Shown one piece after another: positions 46,598 through 58,840 of a DNA stretch of 64,000 nt. How positions within the stretch are numbered: position 1 is the stretch's first letter; every line of letters begins with the position of its first letter. The notes under the pieces were generated by a model, which saw nothing but the letters and a program-made list of their open reading frames with translations, did no database searches and was not told the DNA's origin. The DNA comes from Cryptomeria japonica. Its lineage: Eukaryota; Streptophyta; Pinopsida; Cupressales; Cupressaceae. The stretch spans positions 151,880,113 to 151,944,112 of the forward strand of contig NC_081405.1 in NCBI RefSeq assembly GCF_030272615.1, written 5' to 3'. A program made the position numbers and the translations under genes.

Positions 46598-48028
46598 GTC
46601 CTTGGTTAAGTTAATCGATAATTATGTAAAAGTCGGTTATGAATCGGGCTGACTCATCGAATCTAAAGGATGCCACCTTTCAGATTGAAGGGGTATAAGA
46701 TGCAGGTTCAACACCTTTATTTGCATACTTTAAAGGAACGACCAGAATATATAACTCCAATCAGTGAAATAAAGAGGATTCAAAGCATCAAGGAAGATAA
46801 CCATCGATTAGATCAAATCAAATTAGATCAAAACTGTTATTAAATTACAAGCAGTAGCATCTTGTCCTTAGTGGAATGCAAGGGGTACATTCATTCCCAT
46901 TATCAAATGAGAGAAAGATATGATAAAATAATTGTATATCCCATATGGGGATGTTACAAGTGGATTCATATTTTATCATTAGAAGAGTGCGATCAGGCAA
47001 AGTTTAGTTAATAATTATTAAAGAATAACAAAAGCTTCTCTCAAAGGGATGTCACTCTTAAATGAAACATCACTCTTTGGAGCAGCAGACAATTCAGACC
47101 TTAGTGCATCCTTGGAATGGATTTCCTTTGCATTTTCAAGAAAAGTAAAGTGGCTGCATCAGAATCAATAAAGAGATAAGTAGTTCATGGTTGAATAATG
47201 TTCATGAATTTAATATGTAGTCTTTTTGTTAATTCATGCAATTACATTATGTGTGTTATTTGTGAAACAACTTTGTCAGTAGATGTTCACTTACCACAGT
47301 TGCATTTGGATATCTTGTGTTTTAAATTTCTTCAATTTACTATGAGAAATTTGTCCCTTGCATTTAGGACATCTTTAGAATCACAGTCTGTTGCTTTTCA
47401 GGCTATAGAGTTTTTAAGTTCTATTTGTGATGAAGAGATTAAAATTCAGGAGGAATATGCAGAGGACTTTAGTGGAGATTCTGAGATTTTGCATTTCTAT
47501 TTTTTTATAAAACAAATATCTACCTGCAGAGGTGCAACAGTTCACTTGTGAAAGCCATAGATTGAAACAAGAGGGCTCTCTTAGTGAGAGAGAGCATACT
47601 GAAAGGGGATTTTGTTCTAAATCTCAAGATGATCGTATTCTTGCCTAGGGCTTGATCTTATGATAGTAGATCCATGGTGGTCTTGGATCTAGCACTTCCA
47701 ACCATATGAGGATCATACCAGATGATGAGAGTCTCCTAAAGAAAGATATCTTCCATGATTTGGACCATGTGAGCAGGGGATGCTTCCATGACAGAGGGAG
47801 CAGCTAAGAGGATGTGCTTCTATTGATATCCGAAGATATCAATATATTGGTTCAGAGGGAGTGGACCATGTCAAGATGGTTTCTCTAGTGATCACTCAAA
47901 GGACTATGATTCATGAGATGGAGTCCCATTTATGTAGGCTGGAAGGCCTTTATGCTGACTTCTAGATCATGATATTCTTGGATAGATGAATACTTGGTGA
48001 GCTTGGAATACACCAAGAGTGATGCAGA
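46598..48028 (+). other. Non-coding internal part of copia-6, right
   Basis: I see no gag, protease, integrase or reverse transcriptase. The open frame near 47,198-47,551 lacks any recognised domain. This region stands in for the deleted coding sequence. Confidence 0.55.
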
Positions 48029-48119
48029 CTCCAACCTTGTATTTCATGAAAGGTCAAAGCATGTGGAGATCAAGTATCACTATGTTAGAGACATGGTGAA
48101 AAGGTATGCTATTCACTAA
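48029..48119 (+). pseudogene. C-terminal RNase H relic of copia-6
   Basis: The frame reads SNLVFHERSKHVEIKYHYVR followed by DMVKRYAIH and a stop. This is the well-conserved end of copia RNase H just before the 3' non-coding region. It shows that copia-6 derives from a coding copia whose remaining polyprotein gene has been lost. Confidence 0.85.
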
Positions 48120-48379
48120 TGTATTCTTCTTTTCAAAAGATGTTTTAAAGTGTAAACTCTTGTGATTGCATTTCTCTTTGAGAGAGACTTAAGGAGAAAG
48201 CCCTTATCTACAGCCTCTGATATGGTTCATGGTCGATGTCATGTGTGTGACTCCATGACAATTTTGGTTTAGTGCTTGATGAGGCCCTGTGAACATTATT
48301 GTGAGGTGATGATCTCTCAATAGTGAACACTTGTACATTTGATCATTATTGTAAGGTGACGATCTTACAATATTGATTG

Positions 48380-48780
48380 ATCATACCATTATGATGGATA
48401 TCATGGGACGTGATATCTATGGATATGTCATAATGGTTTATATCTCTAGTAGTAATATCTATGGATATGCCATAATGGTGGATATCATGAGACGTGATAT
48501 CCATGGATAAGCCATAATGGTGGATATTAGATAAAGAGATATTCATGGTGGATTTCATGTGACGTAAAATCCGTGGACATGCCATGTAGTGATATCTATG
48601 GATATGCCATAATGGTGGGTATCACGTGAAGTGATATCTATGGATAAGCCATAATGGTGGATATTACTTGAAGAGACCTCTATGGTGGGTATCATGTGAG
48701 GTGATATCCGTGGATAAGCCATAATGGTAGATATCACATGAAGTGATGTCTATGGATTTGCCATGCTATTTGCTATCACA
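48380..48780. repeat. Minisatellite, about 42-bp unit, beside copia-6 3' LTR
   Basis: About nine diverged units of the kind GATATCTATGGATATGCC plus ATAATGGTGGATATCATG lie between the RNase H relic and the polypurine tract. Many units contain the palindrome GATATCACGTGAAGTGATAT or close variants. Unit length varies through small deletions. Confidence 0.9.
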
Positions 48781-48841
48781 GTGAGGTGATACCTATGTGA
48801 GTCAGACCTTAAAGTAAGATTCCTCCCTAGCTAAGAGGGAG

Positions 48842-49398
48842 TGTTGAAGATTAGCGTCGGTAAGCAATCTTTCAATCTGACTAAGTCAACTAAGTTGTCT
48901 GATCGGAATTAGACAACTTAGTTAACCAATTAATTAATATTTAGTTATGATAAAAATGGTATTAATAATTATTAATATGTGAATCGACTAATGCATGAAT
49001 CAATTCTTTGTTTAAATGTATTAACATTTCTGTAGTTAGTCGCATTAATACATGCTTCTAGGAAGAGAGACATGATGATTGGATAAGAGATGTGTTGTTT
49101 AGCACAGGCATCACATTAGGTATTTAATATCAATCTCTCCCTCCATATGAAGATCGATCAGTAGCATAAGAAAAGATAGTCCTCTTTCAGTATATAAAAT
49201 TCATACGGTATTATTAGCAGATTGAACTCCTTGTTCTGCATATTCTCTATCACCGATGTGATCTATCTATCCAGCAGATCACCATTAATAAAGCATATTG
49301 AACCTAGGGTTTAAACCAAGTTGATTCTTCTTCGAGAGGTGATTCTAGACAACTATCAGATAATTTTGAAATTATAAATCTGATCACCAAATTTAACA
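48842..49398 (+). repeat. 3' LTR of copia-6 (557 bp)
   Basis: Direct copy of 37,613-38,173 with a few substitutions and a 4-bp net length difference. It is preceded by the polypurine run CTAAGAGGGAG and followed by GTATA. Confidence 0.93.
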
Positions 49399-52300
49399 GT
49401 ATATCACAGCTGTATACAGTACCAGTGAATCAGTTTGGAGAACTGTATGCAGATCATCATGTGTTGCAGGGTTTGACACAGTCGCATGCTGTTATCTGTC
49501 TGTGTAATCGATGTTTATGATGTCAATAAAATATTAAAATACAGTATTTCAGTGAAGTCTTTTGTTTATAATTGAGGGTGTAGTAAGTTAGTTATACAAT
49601 GTTGTACATGTTATCATAGATGAGATCACAAGTTTTCTTTCCATTCAAGAGACCCCCGATACTCATTAATAGCTGTGTTTTATATAATTTATTTTACTGC
49701 TCACTAAGGATGCCATCATGTCTTTATTCTTCCATTTATATAGCAAAATGGGCACCAAAGTGTTAAAGTTTATCATTTTGTTCATGAATGTATTTGGTTG
49801 AAATTAAATTTGCCAGAGGAACAAGTATTTCCAATTACTGTGCAAATGGATTGGGATCACCTGACAAATTCCAGCAGGTAAGCACTATCAATTTAGCTGA
49901 GCTGTGTTAATCTTAAAGACTACCAAGATTCCTCACTCTCCTCTCTACTCTGCCTGAGAAAGCTCAATCTCAGTCACGACAAGCTGACAGGAAGCTTTCC
50001 ATGGTTTTTTCTGTTTAAGAGGTGCATGTGTAGAGGATGCCTTGATGAAGGCATCCCCAATTTTAGGGAGAAACATGCACATGTCCCAGTTTCATTTTTT
50101 TAAAAGAGGGACAGGCGGGGAGGATTCTGTCCTTGTCCCTAGAATGTCCTAGATGTCTGAGACAAGTATCTAGGTCATTGGGGCGTGTCTCAACACAACA
50201 CAGGGCTAGACTAATATTTGTCTAATCAGAAGTAGGATAGCTGGAACTGTTTGAATATATCTTCTTTTATTTAAAATTCATAAGGGGAGCAAAAGGGCTT
50301 TCTTAAGATCGTACAACATGCAAATCAACAGTTGAAAATATGAAATAAAATTAAAAATTTATTATGCTTTAGCAATAAGTGTTATCTAGGCTTGAAGGCG
50401 TGATCCTTCCGTACCTCTGAAAATTTGAAAAAGCTCAAGGCATGCATATGCTCAGCAAGAGGAACCATATCAATACAATCCCTTTTTCCCCTAAAAATTG
50501 ATCAGAATCGTACAGTTATCAATATTCCATACTTGCTAAAACCATATACTTTAAGGAATCATTATGACCAACCACTTTTACATTCATACCTGACTTCAGT
50601 TCTTGTGTTTGCAATTCAAATTTATGGTTTACAAGTGTAGGCTTGGACATAAACTTTCCAAGTCTTCAAAATTACTTGTGTAAGACTTCTGGGCAAAGAA
50701 TGACTGATGGAGTATTAGAGGAAATTTTCAAATGTTGCAAAAGAGCATTAAATAGTAAATATGATCGGCAATTTTGCAGGAAATTGACAGCATATTTCAA
50801 GAAGCCATAGAAGATTCAAGCTTCCCAGTGTCATATGAGCACAAATTGAACAGTGTTGATGAAAAAGTACCTTGATAGTCTATGTTTTCTTTGAAGGAAA
50901 ACAACTCTATGGGCCAATAAACCATAACAGACAGAGATGATTTCCCTTGACCATGACTCCCACAAACATGTATACTGGAGAGGTGCAAGTATGAGTATTG
51001 TCCAATAGGAGGACAGGGACACCATTAGCATACATGAATAAATGAATAAGGGTATGGCTATATTTTATATAAATGTAATCACCAAAACTTTTTGGTAAAG
51101 CTATATTGCATATAAATGTAGTCACCGAGCTATTTTTGCTTCTATTCTTGCCAATCACCCTTGTTGTTCTTTGGAGTATCCAAATATCATTTCTTGGGGT
51201 TATGACACAAAAGGAGTCTATTCTATTAGTCTTGGATATCATTCCTTACAACAATGGATAAGAGGGAATTGTGCTTCTCCTTGGTGGAGGAGGATTGATG
51301 CAGGAGCATCCTTGGTATAACGATAATTGGCATCAACCATAATGGAAGTATTTTAATTTTGATTTTCTAAGGGCATGAGCATCCATCGATTTAAGAATTT
51401 TGTCAGATGTTGTAGTTGCAACTGCCCCGGTGGACAAGTATGCAAATGTGGAACCATAACCAGCACGTAGACTGTTTGACAAAATGTTTCATGGATTGCA
51501 AGGATAGCAAGATATGCATAAATGGATTGGTGAAAAGGCTTAATAAATTTTCAAGCAAATCAATTGGCTGGCGACCTTTGCCACATCAGCCCATGCCAAA
51601 ATGGGAGCATTGAAATAGGGTATGGAAATTATCGAATGGTTGAGTAGATTCTCTGGCAGTTAGAAGACATAGTCTTATTTCTAATTAATGACTATAATTA
51701 TACTTACGTTATAACTGAAGGAAGGGAACACAAATTGAATGAAAACTAGGTGTGCATGGGAGTAGTGGTGAAAAAATTAAAAGTGCAGGTGGCTACACAT
51801 GGAGGAGAAACCTAAGATGAAGGAGAGTTGATTAGGGCGGTTGAAGGAGGAGAGGAGAAGGTTTGATGGGATGGAAAGAAAGTGCAGGTGGCTACATATG
51901 GAGGAGAAACCTAAGATGAAGGACAGTTGATTAGGGTGGCTGAAGCAAGAGAGGAGAAGATTTGATGGGAAGGAAAGAGAAGGATGCTGCGTAGCATTAG
52001 CAGGGGAAGGTGCGTAGCACAAGAGTAGCAAGGAAAGAAGGTGACCAAGAGGAGATAACAAGGGGTTGCGTAGGCATAAGAGGAATTTTTTGCAGATTTT
52101 AGAGGGAATTTTTTGCAGATTTTAGAGGTGCCAAACCTGCAAAGAATGAATGGGAATGAGGAGATGGACTTTGGGAGAGGGTGCGTAGAGGTTAAAAGGG
52201 GACATTTGGAAGGAGTTCTGCATGTGAACAGAGGAAGGGTGCAAAGATTATTTGAATAAGGCATTGAAGATATTGAAAGTTGCAGGTTGTGGTTTGTGGG

Positions 52301-52425
52301 AGAGAGCAGAGGTCAGTATGAATGGCATTGTTTTTGTAAAGTTATTATAATATAACTGTTGTGTTGAAATTTATTTGAATAAAATTGTTTCATTTTGTAA
52401 TGTAAGTTTTGTAATAAAAACAGAG
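49399..52425. other. Spacer with small repeats, no gene
   Basis: The first part may be the remainder of the chromovirus 3' LTR. A 9-bp-arm hairpin (GGATGCCTTGATGAAGGCATCC) lies near 50,036-50,057. Two copies of a 99-bp unit (51,781 and 51,880) and a 26-bp duplication with GAATTTTTTGCAGATTTTAG (52,081-52,132) are also present. No open frame has recognisable protein features. Confidence 0.5.
51781..51978. repeat. Tandem duplication, 99-bp unit
   Basis: AAGTGCAGGTGGCTACACAT at 51,781 recurs as AAGTGCAGGTGGCTACATAT at 51,880, and the similarity continues through TTTGATGGGATGGAAAG. The copies differ by a handful of substitutions. Confidence 0.9.
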
Positions 52426-53090
52426 TGTTAGGATTCCCAAAGATACTGAGAGGGGGGGGTGAATCAGTATCTAACCGGTAATAATATTTTCTTAACTTAT
52501 AACATGAAAAGCATATTAAAACTGTGTACCAGTAAACTAGAAATAATGCAGCAAATAAGAATAACAACCACAAAATGAAAAACACGCCATAACACAATAT
52601 TTTAACGAGGAAACCCAGTGTGGGAAAAACCTTGGTGGGATTTGTGACCCACAATATTCACTTAATGGCCAATAAGAGAATATTACTGCTACAATAGGAG
52701 CCTGCACATGCAGGAAGGCCAAGTGCCTAGAGCTCACTACTCAATTACAAAAGAAGTCACACTGACTTACAAAAATGGATTATACTAATCCAATGTCTTG
52801 TACTGCTTCAGATTAGCATCTGCTATGCCAGATTCAGTACCGGTTTAAGCTCTGCTACATACATAAACCATTATCCAATAATTCGCATATTAGGTCTGCT
52901 ACCTTCTATTCATATTTCGCGTATTCTACTTACAAAATGATCTACAATGATCTCATACATATGTCATGTTACAATCCGCCATGTCGGCTTTACAAAAGAT
53001 TTTACAAATAATTACAAAATACATTAATACAAAATTGTTGTCGGCCAGGGTGCCGGTATTCTTCTTTTTGGTGCTAGTGATCTGTGTGTT
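52426..53090 (-). repeat. copia LTR, partial or solo
   Basis: The minus strand ends AATCCTAACA at 52,426. It has the C-rich ATTCACCCCCCC segment near 52,455 and the conserved block CCAAGGTTTTTCCC then GGGTTTCCTCGT at about 52,600-52,640. These match the 3' halves of the other copia LTRs. Its 5' end is not clear, because gypsy LTR-B begins at 53,091. CAGAG precedes 52,426 but no partner duplication was found. Confidence 0.6.
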
Positions 53091-53599
53091 GTTGTGACCT
53101 TTTCACACATCGCCCCATTGCTAACGGGGACACCCTCTTTTTCAGCCTTCCTGTGTTGTTAGGTTAGGGTTTTGGCTACTTAGTGGGCAATTTTGCGTTT
53201 CCCGTGCCTGAGTCTCGGAGTTTTGATCATGCCTAGTGCCATCTAGGGTTTTTGAAGTGTTAGGATCAAGTTGCAAAAGATGATATTTTTAATGATCCTA
53301 AGTTTTGCTAAGTGTTTGACCTTTTGAACGTTAATGTGTTTTTAAACATGCGCATCAAGTGATTTTAAAGTGCCAAGGTATTCGCAAACCTTTTGGAGTT
53401 GTTTTCTCGCTCCTAAGGTAATATTTAAGTTGGTTTCGCACTTTATTCCAATATTTTCCTAGCATTTTGCTCATATTTTTGGAAAATTAGTCTAAGTCCA
53501 GTTAAATTTAAAGTTGCTAAGTGATTTTGAGTGGTTAAAATGATAAAATCCTAAGGGAAATTCATATTCCAAGGGTTAAAGGGTCAAATTCCATGCTAG

Positions 53600-54262
53600 A
53601 GGTGCTTTTCCCCTCACATTCCAGACTACCCACCCCATTCCCCCACTCAAAATCCATACTACACATGGGTTTCCCCTGAAATCCATACTGGCTACTATTT
53701 TCCCCCACTGTTTATCCAAACTGCCATCGAATTTCCCCTGGAAGTGTTAAATTTGGCTAAGTGTCAGGATTTATCCAAACTGCCATCGTTTTTCCACCAA
53801 GAGTGCGGACTAGAGTGCAAGGATAATTCCATGCCTGGGTCGATTTTCCACCAGGATTTTTGTGACAACTAAGTGAGGATTTTTGTTCGGATTTTCATCC
53901 AAACGGATCGATTTTCCCCTCAGCATTTTTGTAAGGATTTTTGTCTGGATTTTCATCCAAACACGGATCAATTTTCCACTAGGAATATTTTGAAGAGTTT
54001 TGAGTCCGGATTTTCATCCAGACTGAGGTCGAAATTCCACCAGGGAGGTTTTTTCCAAGTTAAGTGAGTTTTGAGTGTGGACTTTTGTCCAAACTCATAT
54101 CAATTTTCCCCTGGGAGGTTTTTGTGTGCATTTTGATGAATTTATGCATGGATTTTTATCCAAGCATGGGTCGAATTTCCCTTATAAGGCAAATTTTGAC
54201 ACTTATGTGATTTTTAAAGGGATTTTTCAATCCCAACTGATAGCGATTTTCCCCTGGAGGCT
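53600..54262 (+). repeat. Degenerate tandem array with hairpins in LTR-B
   Basis: Units of roughly 55-80 bp combine a short hairpin (such as GTCCGGATTTTCATCCAGAC or GGATTTTTATCCAAGC) with a TCGATTTTCCCCT-type end. At least six well-formed units lie at 53,870-54,262, with shorter weaker ones before. The sequence differs from the hairpin arrays in LTR-A1 and LTR-A2. Confidence 0.75.
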
Positions 54263-55780
54263 TTATTTTGGATTTAAATTGTAATATTTTAATAAATAAG
54301 CCCCATTTAATTGTTTTTAAATAGTTATTAATGATTATTTAAAATTTAAAAGCAAAATTTAATAACTTGCAATAATTATTAAATGTTTGAACCTTCTAGA
54401 AGCAAGTTAGGGTTTCACCAAGCAACTATTTATACAAGTGTTTTATCCCACATTGCTTGTGTGGTGAAAGTGAAAGATGAAAGCAAGTATATGAGAGGAA
54501 CTTCAGCATTATTTTATTATTATTTATGCCAGGTGTCTCCATGAAAGCGATTTTTTCTCCAAGTTGGGCGAATTTTTAGCAAGGCGTTTTTGTGAAGTGT
54601 GGGATTGAGGATTTATTTTCCTCCATTTTTTCCAACTTGCTGATTTATTCCTCTTGGCTGCCATTAAAAACCAGTTTCAGATTTTCGATTTTGCTAAGTT
54701 TGGCGATTTTTTTCCAAATTTAGCATTTTTTGGTGAAAGTTGGCAATTTCATGTTTGGAGACTTGGGCGATTTTTCCTCCACCATTTCTGCTTGTTGTTC
54801 AGACCTTCATTGCTGCAGATTGCTACCATTAACAACATTTTTCAGAATTCTGAAAATTTTGATTTTTGCAAAGGAAGGCAATTTTTTGTGTTTGGGGTAT
54901 TGTTGACATGTATTTTGTACATTATCAAACACAGAATAGAATACCCAAGGGTACCTTATCCTCTCTTGAATAAAGCCTCTGATTGCTGAAGATATCGCGA
55001 AAAAGGATCAATCAGGATGACTTCAAGGTTCTTGTATGTAGGGTCTCTACGTGTGGATAAGCTCTCTGTGGTATGATGTGATTTGCTGGAATCACAAGGG
55101 GACTTACATTTGATGCCTGAACTTCTGATCTGCTTTGAATATTGTTGGAACACAGGCTCTTACTAGCTTAGATTTGAAAAAAGGAAAAAAGATGAGGGCG
55201 AGGAAAGAATCTAATCCTAACACTAAGAATGTAAGAGCAATGAATGATCTTTGATTGAATTCTAACTAGGTCTTGTTTTGACATCGCAGGACCATCTCCA
55301 CAAGGCTAGTGCGATCTTCGAAGGAAAACTTTATGATGTTCAAATCATCACTGCAGGCATAGACACCATCAGGTTGATGCATATCAATGAAGAAGCGACA
55401 ATTGAAGTTAAGCTTAAGCTGAACGATTCCAGTTGACTACGCAAGGCAAGTCTGCAATCAACAAACTGCTAGTAGTATGGATATACGAATTTCACCATCA
55501 ATCAAGCACATTTCTTCCACTCATCTAATAACATGAAATCAAACATGAGAAGTATAAAGACCATGCAAATTGTCGAATCGACCCATAAATTTCACCATTT
55601 CTTCAATGAAGTTTTACAAGTCTCTTACAACAACATCTTGGCAACAACCTTTGCCTTCTCTCTCCACTCTACTCTAATTGCTATTCTATCTTATTACTTA
55701 TCTATTTCTAATTACTTCCAACTATTTACTATCTCCTAATTGCCTCTCATTCCCCCTTTACAAAATGAAATTGCCAGGGC

Positions 55781-55788
55781 TTATATAG
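55781..55788 (-). promoter_or_regulatory. TATA box, downstream candidate, LTR-A2
   Basis: The minus strand reads CTATATAA, matching in position the downstream TATA of LTR-A1 (15,347). The conserved LTR tail follows. Confidence 0.6.
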
Positions 55789-57007
55789 TGCCCTCAATAC
55801 AATTCGATGGCTTAGATCAATTCGAGATCGATGGCCAAGATTTTACAATGAAAACCCTAATTAGGGTTTGTTACAACCATTACATAACATTTAATGCTTG
55901 ACCAATGAAACAATTGTATTGCTTGGACACATGTCCTCTCTGGAAAAATCGACCAATGGATAGTCGGGGTAGGTACATCGGAGTTTGTGCCACCTTCCAT
56001 GAGTTAGGTACATTGAATCTGGACATGTTGAGGTGGACCACACTGACTGGAGAAGTGATGACTAGGATGCCACCTCGTCTGACACTTGTAACTTGGTAAA
56101 TATTCAACTTGATGTTGTTGAGAAGCTAGCTTTAATTAATTCATCTGGAACTATCTGCTTCTTCAACGAACCCTTGTTCTAACTTCTTGTGTCCTTGATG
56201 TGCAAGATGATTGATGTACCTCGCCTTGGAATGCTGGATTGGAAGAGGTCGCCCTTGTTGATGTTAGTCCAAAGAAGGCCGTCCTTGTCGATGCTAGGCT
56301 GGATCGAAGAAGGTCGTCCTTGTCCTTGTTTGATCATCCTTGGAGGAGACCGTCCTTGATCTGGCTTGATTTCCCTTGAGGAGAGCCTTCCGACTTGTAG
56401 ATCCTTCAAGCTTGGGAGTCGCCATCTTGATACCTACACAACATTTCAAAATTAGTAACATGATTTGCAACGTGGAAATATAGACTAGAAAGAGGATTTA
56501 AGTTTTAAATTAGGAAACCTCATGATAAATCTTAGAATTATCATTTCCTAAATAACCATGCAATACTTAGACTTTTCTAAAAAATGTCTAAAAAATCAAA
56601 CCTTGAATAAGGGTGTCAAGATGATTTTGCCATACCTCCTCTTGAGAATTAACTCTAAGAAATGATGTAAAAATAGATGAATTTTGCTAGGCAAAGTGTA
56701 GATCAAAGCTCTCCCTTGGATAAAATTGCGCCTCCATTAGCTTGGAAAAGAACTCCATCTTCCACTAGCTTCTTCAAAAATCTGGAAATTCGCCTTCAAA
56801 TACCTTCAAAACATTGGAAATTATCCTCCAATCTAGCAAGAAATTCTCCTCTCCAATAGCCTTCAAGATGAATTTCGCCTTCCTTAGTCTCCACACTTGG
56901 TAGAAATTCGCTCCACACAAGCTAGATTTCGCACCTCCTTCCTTGCTTCTCCAAATCACACTTGAAACAATGAGTGAATGATTTGAATAATAAAAAAAAC
57001 ACACCCC

Positions 57008-57017
57008 AAATATATAG
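57008..57017 (-). promoter_or_regulatory. TATA box, upstream candidate, LTR-A2
   Basis: The minus strand reads CTCTATATATTT next to the hairpin array, the same arrangement as the upstream TATA of LTR-A1 (14,508). Confidence 0.5.
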
Positions 57018-57357
57018 AGCGCTCACCTTCTACTTACCCATGGGCCGACTTGAAAAAATAGGCCAAAAGATAAATAAAAATTAATAAAAGAAGAGGCCGA
57101 CTTGATAAAAACATTAAATAATACCCCAAGCGCTCCAATTTTATTTTTAATTTAATAATAATTAATTTTAAATGCCTTTATAATTAGAAAAATTCGATTT
57201 TTTAAAGGCTAAATTAATCAATTAAATGCCTTGTGCGCACCCATTAAATGGCAATTTTAATTAAAAATATCAAGGCTCATCGAAATTTAGCACTTAATGC
57301 AATTTGAAAATGAGGTTGGCGCCTAGACATGGGAAGAATAATGAATATTAACCTCGT

Positions 57358-58840
57358 CGCTCTGGTCCCTGGGAGAGGGACAGGAGCGCTTTAGCATTTT
57401 GGTCTTGTATTTCTCGCTTCTTACGTTCAAAGTCACTTCCTTTACGTCCAAATTGGCATTTTAATTGGGAACCTTGAGCTTGGACTATTTGATCTTTTGA
57501 ATGAATGCCTCTTGAACCACTTTCGCCCTGGTCCTTGATTGAAGGACAGGAGCGATTTTTGCTTTTCTTCCTTAGTCTTTGTCTTCTAAACCATCAAATC
57601 AATTTGCGAAGTAAGGAATGATCATCCTTGTTTGTCTTGCGCATGCTTAACTCGTCCTTTGCAAGGCAAATTTGATATTCAAGTGATTTTCGCACTGGTC
57701 CCTTGGAGAGGGATAGGAGCGAACTTTGTGTTTGAGCTCAAAATTGTCAACTTTTGTCGTTAACTCTTTGTTCACCATCCTCTTAAAGACATCTTCGATC
57801 TTGTGTAACCTTGCCTTGACGTAGTTTTGAAGGAAATGACTGTTTTAATGAATATCGCCCTGGTCCTTGACTGAAGGACAGGAGCGAACTTGCATTTATA
57901 AGCTCATTTGCGTTTTGCCAATTTTCAAATTTGTCTTCAACGTATTCATTATGCTCCCCTTTACTCATCTTTGACATGAAACTCACTTTAACTTCGTGGG
58001 AAATTTGTCTTAGGAGAAAATCGCTCTGGTCCCTTGGAGAGGGACAGGAGCGCCTAGGACAAAATAGGCTTCACTGGCTTTTTGCAATCTTCAAAATTAT
58101 CTTCAATAGAGTGGTTACGCCTCCTTTTACTTGCCTCAAACTTAAAAACTTTCTTCACCTTCGCCAAAACTTGTCCTTTAAGCAAATCGCTCTGGTCCCT
58201 GGGAGAGGGACAGGAGCTATCATTGAAATTCACCCTGGTCCCTGGCAGAGGGACAGGAGCGATTTTGACTTTTGAGTAGATTTTCTCCATCGAGGTGCAC
58301 TCAAATTATATTCAACTGATAAAACACACTTTCTTTGTTCTCCTCAAATCGCGAAATCATCAAAATCTTGCAAGGATAAAGCAATCTTGGATTTGAAGCT
58401 CCGGTCCTTCAGTGAGGGACAAGAGCGATTTTTGCTCTCAGGGCCAAATCTTTTTACTTTCCACTTCAAATTTCCTTTGCTGAAGAAAATATCATCTCTT
58501 TACATGCCATGAATAAAAGTTCGAGTCCAAACAAGGTCTAAAAATGTGTATATGAATAAAATCGCTCTGGTCCCTTGGTGAGGGACAGGAGCGAATTTAC
58601 CTTTCTAGACAAATACTCCATCATTTCATCGTCCTTAATCAAGTCTAGATGCTCTATCACGTTCATTTTGTCCTCCATCATGCCTTTGATGTCTCAATTT
58701 GTCCAAACAAGGTCAGGAATGACTCCACTAAGCCTTTTCGCTCTGGACCCTTGGTGAGGGACAGGAGCGATTCGCCTTGGACCCTTGGAGAGGGACATGA
58801 GCGCTTTTCGCTCTGGACCCTCAGTGAAGGTCAGGAGCGA
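57358..58840. repeat. Array of twelve hairpins in LTR-A2
   Basis: Copies at 57,358-57,389, 57,524-57,554, 57,691-57,722, 57,856-57,887, 58,022-58,052, 58,188-58,216, 58,231-58,262, 58,398-58,428, 58,563-58,593, 58,739-58,770, 58,773-58,803 and 58,809-58,840. The usual form is CGCTCTGGTCCCT, a 5-nt loop, then AGGGACAGGAGCG (12 of 13 pairs). Single copies or small clusters recur about every 165-175 bp. Stem variants include GTCCTT/AAGGAC and GACC/GGTC, where both arms change together. The sequence between hairpins is not conserved. Confidence 0.9.

Larger units (their letters stand above)
37613..49398 (+). mobile_element. Internally deleted copia (copia-6) carrying copia-5
   Basis: Direct LTRs at 37,613-38,173 and 48,842-49,398 match closely. 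The PBS follows the first LTR and a polypurine run (CTAAGAGGGAG) precedes the second. Flanks GTATG and GTATA form a 4/5 target duplication. Apart from the inserted copia-5, the internal region is about 3 kb and nearly all non-coding. Only the last part of an RNase H frame survives (48,029-48,119). It therefore looks like a large internal-deletion derivative moved by proteins of relatives. Confidence 0.88.

Noticed and set aside
47198-47551. 117-aa frame in copia-6
   Set aside because: It shows no gag or pol motif and lies in replacement sequence of unknown origin. It may be chance.
57358-58840. CRISPR-like array (short repeats with regular spacing)
   Set aside because: The context is a eukaryotic LTR with a target duplication. 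Repeats are diverged and spacing is much longer than in CRISPR. No cas genes are present.
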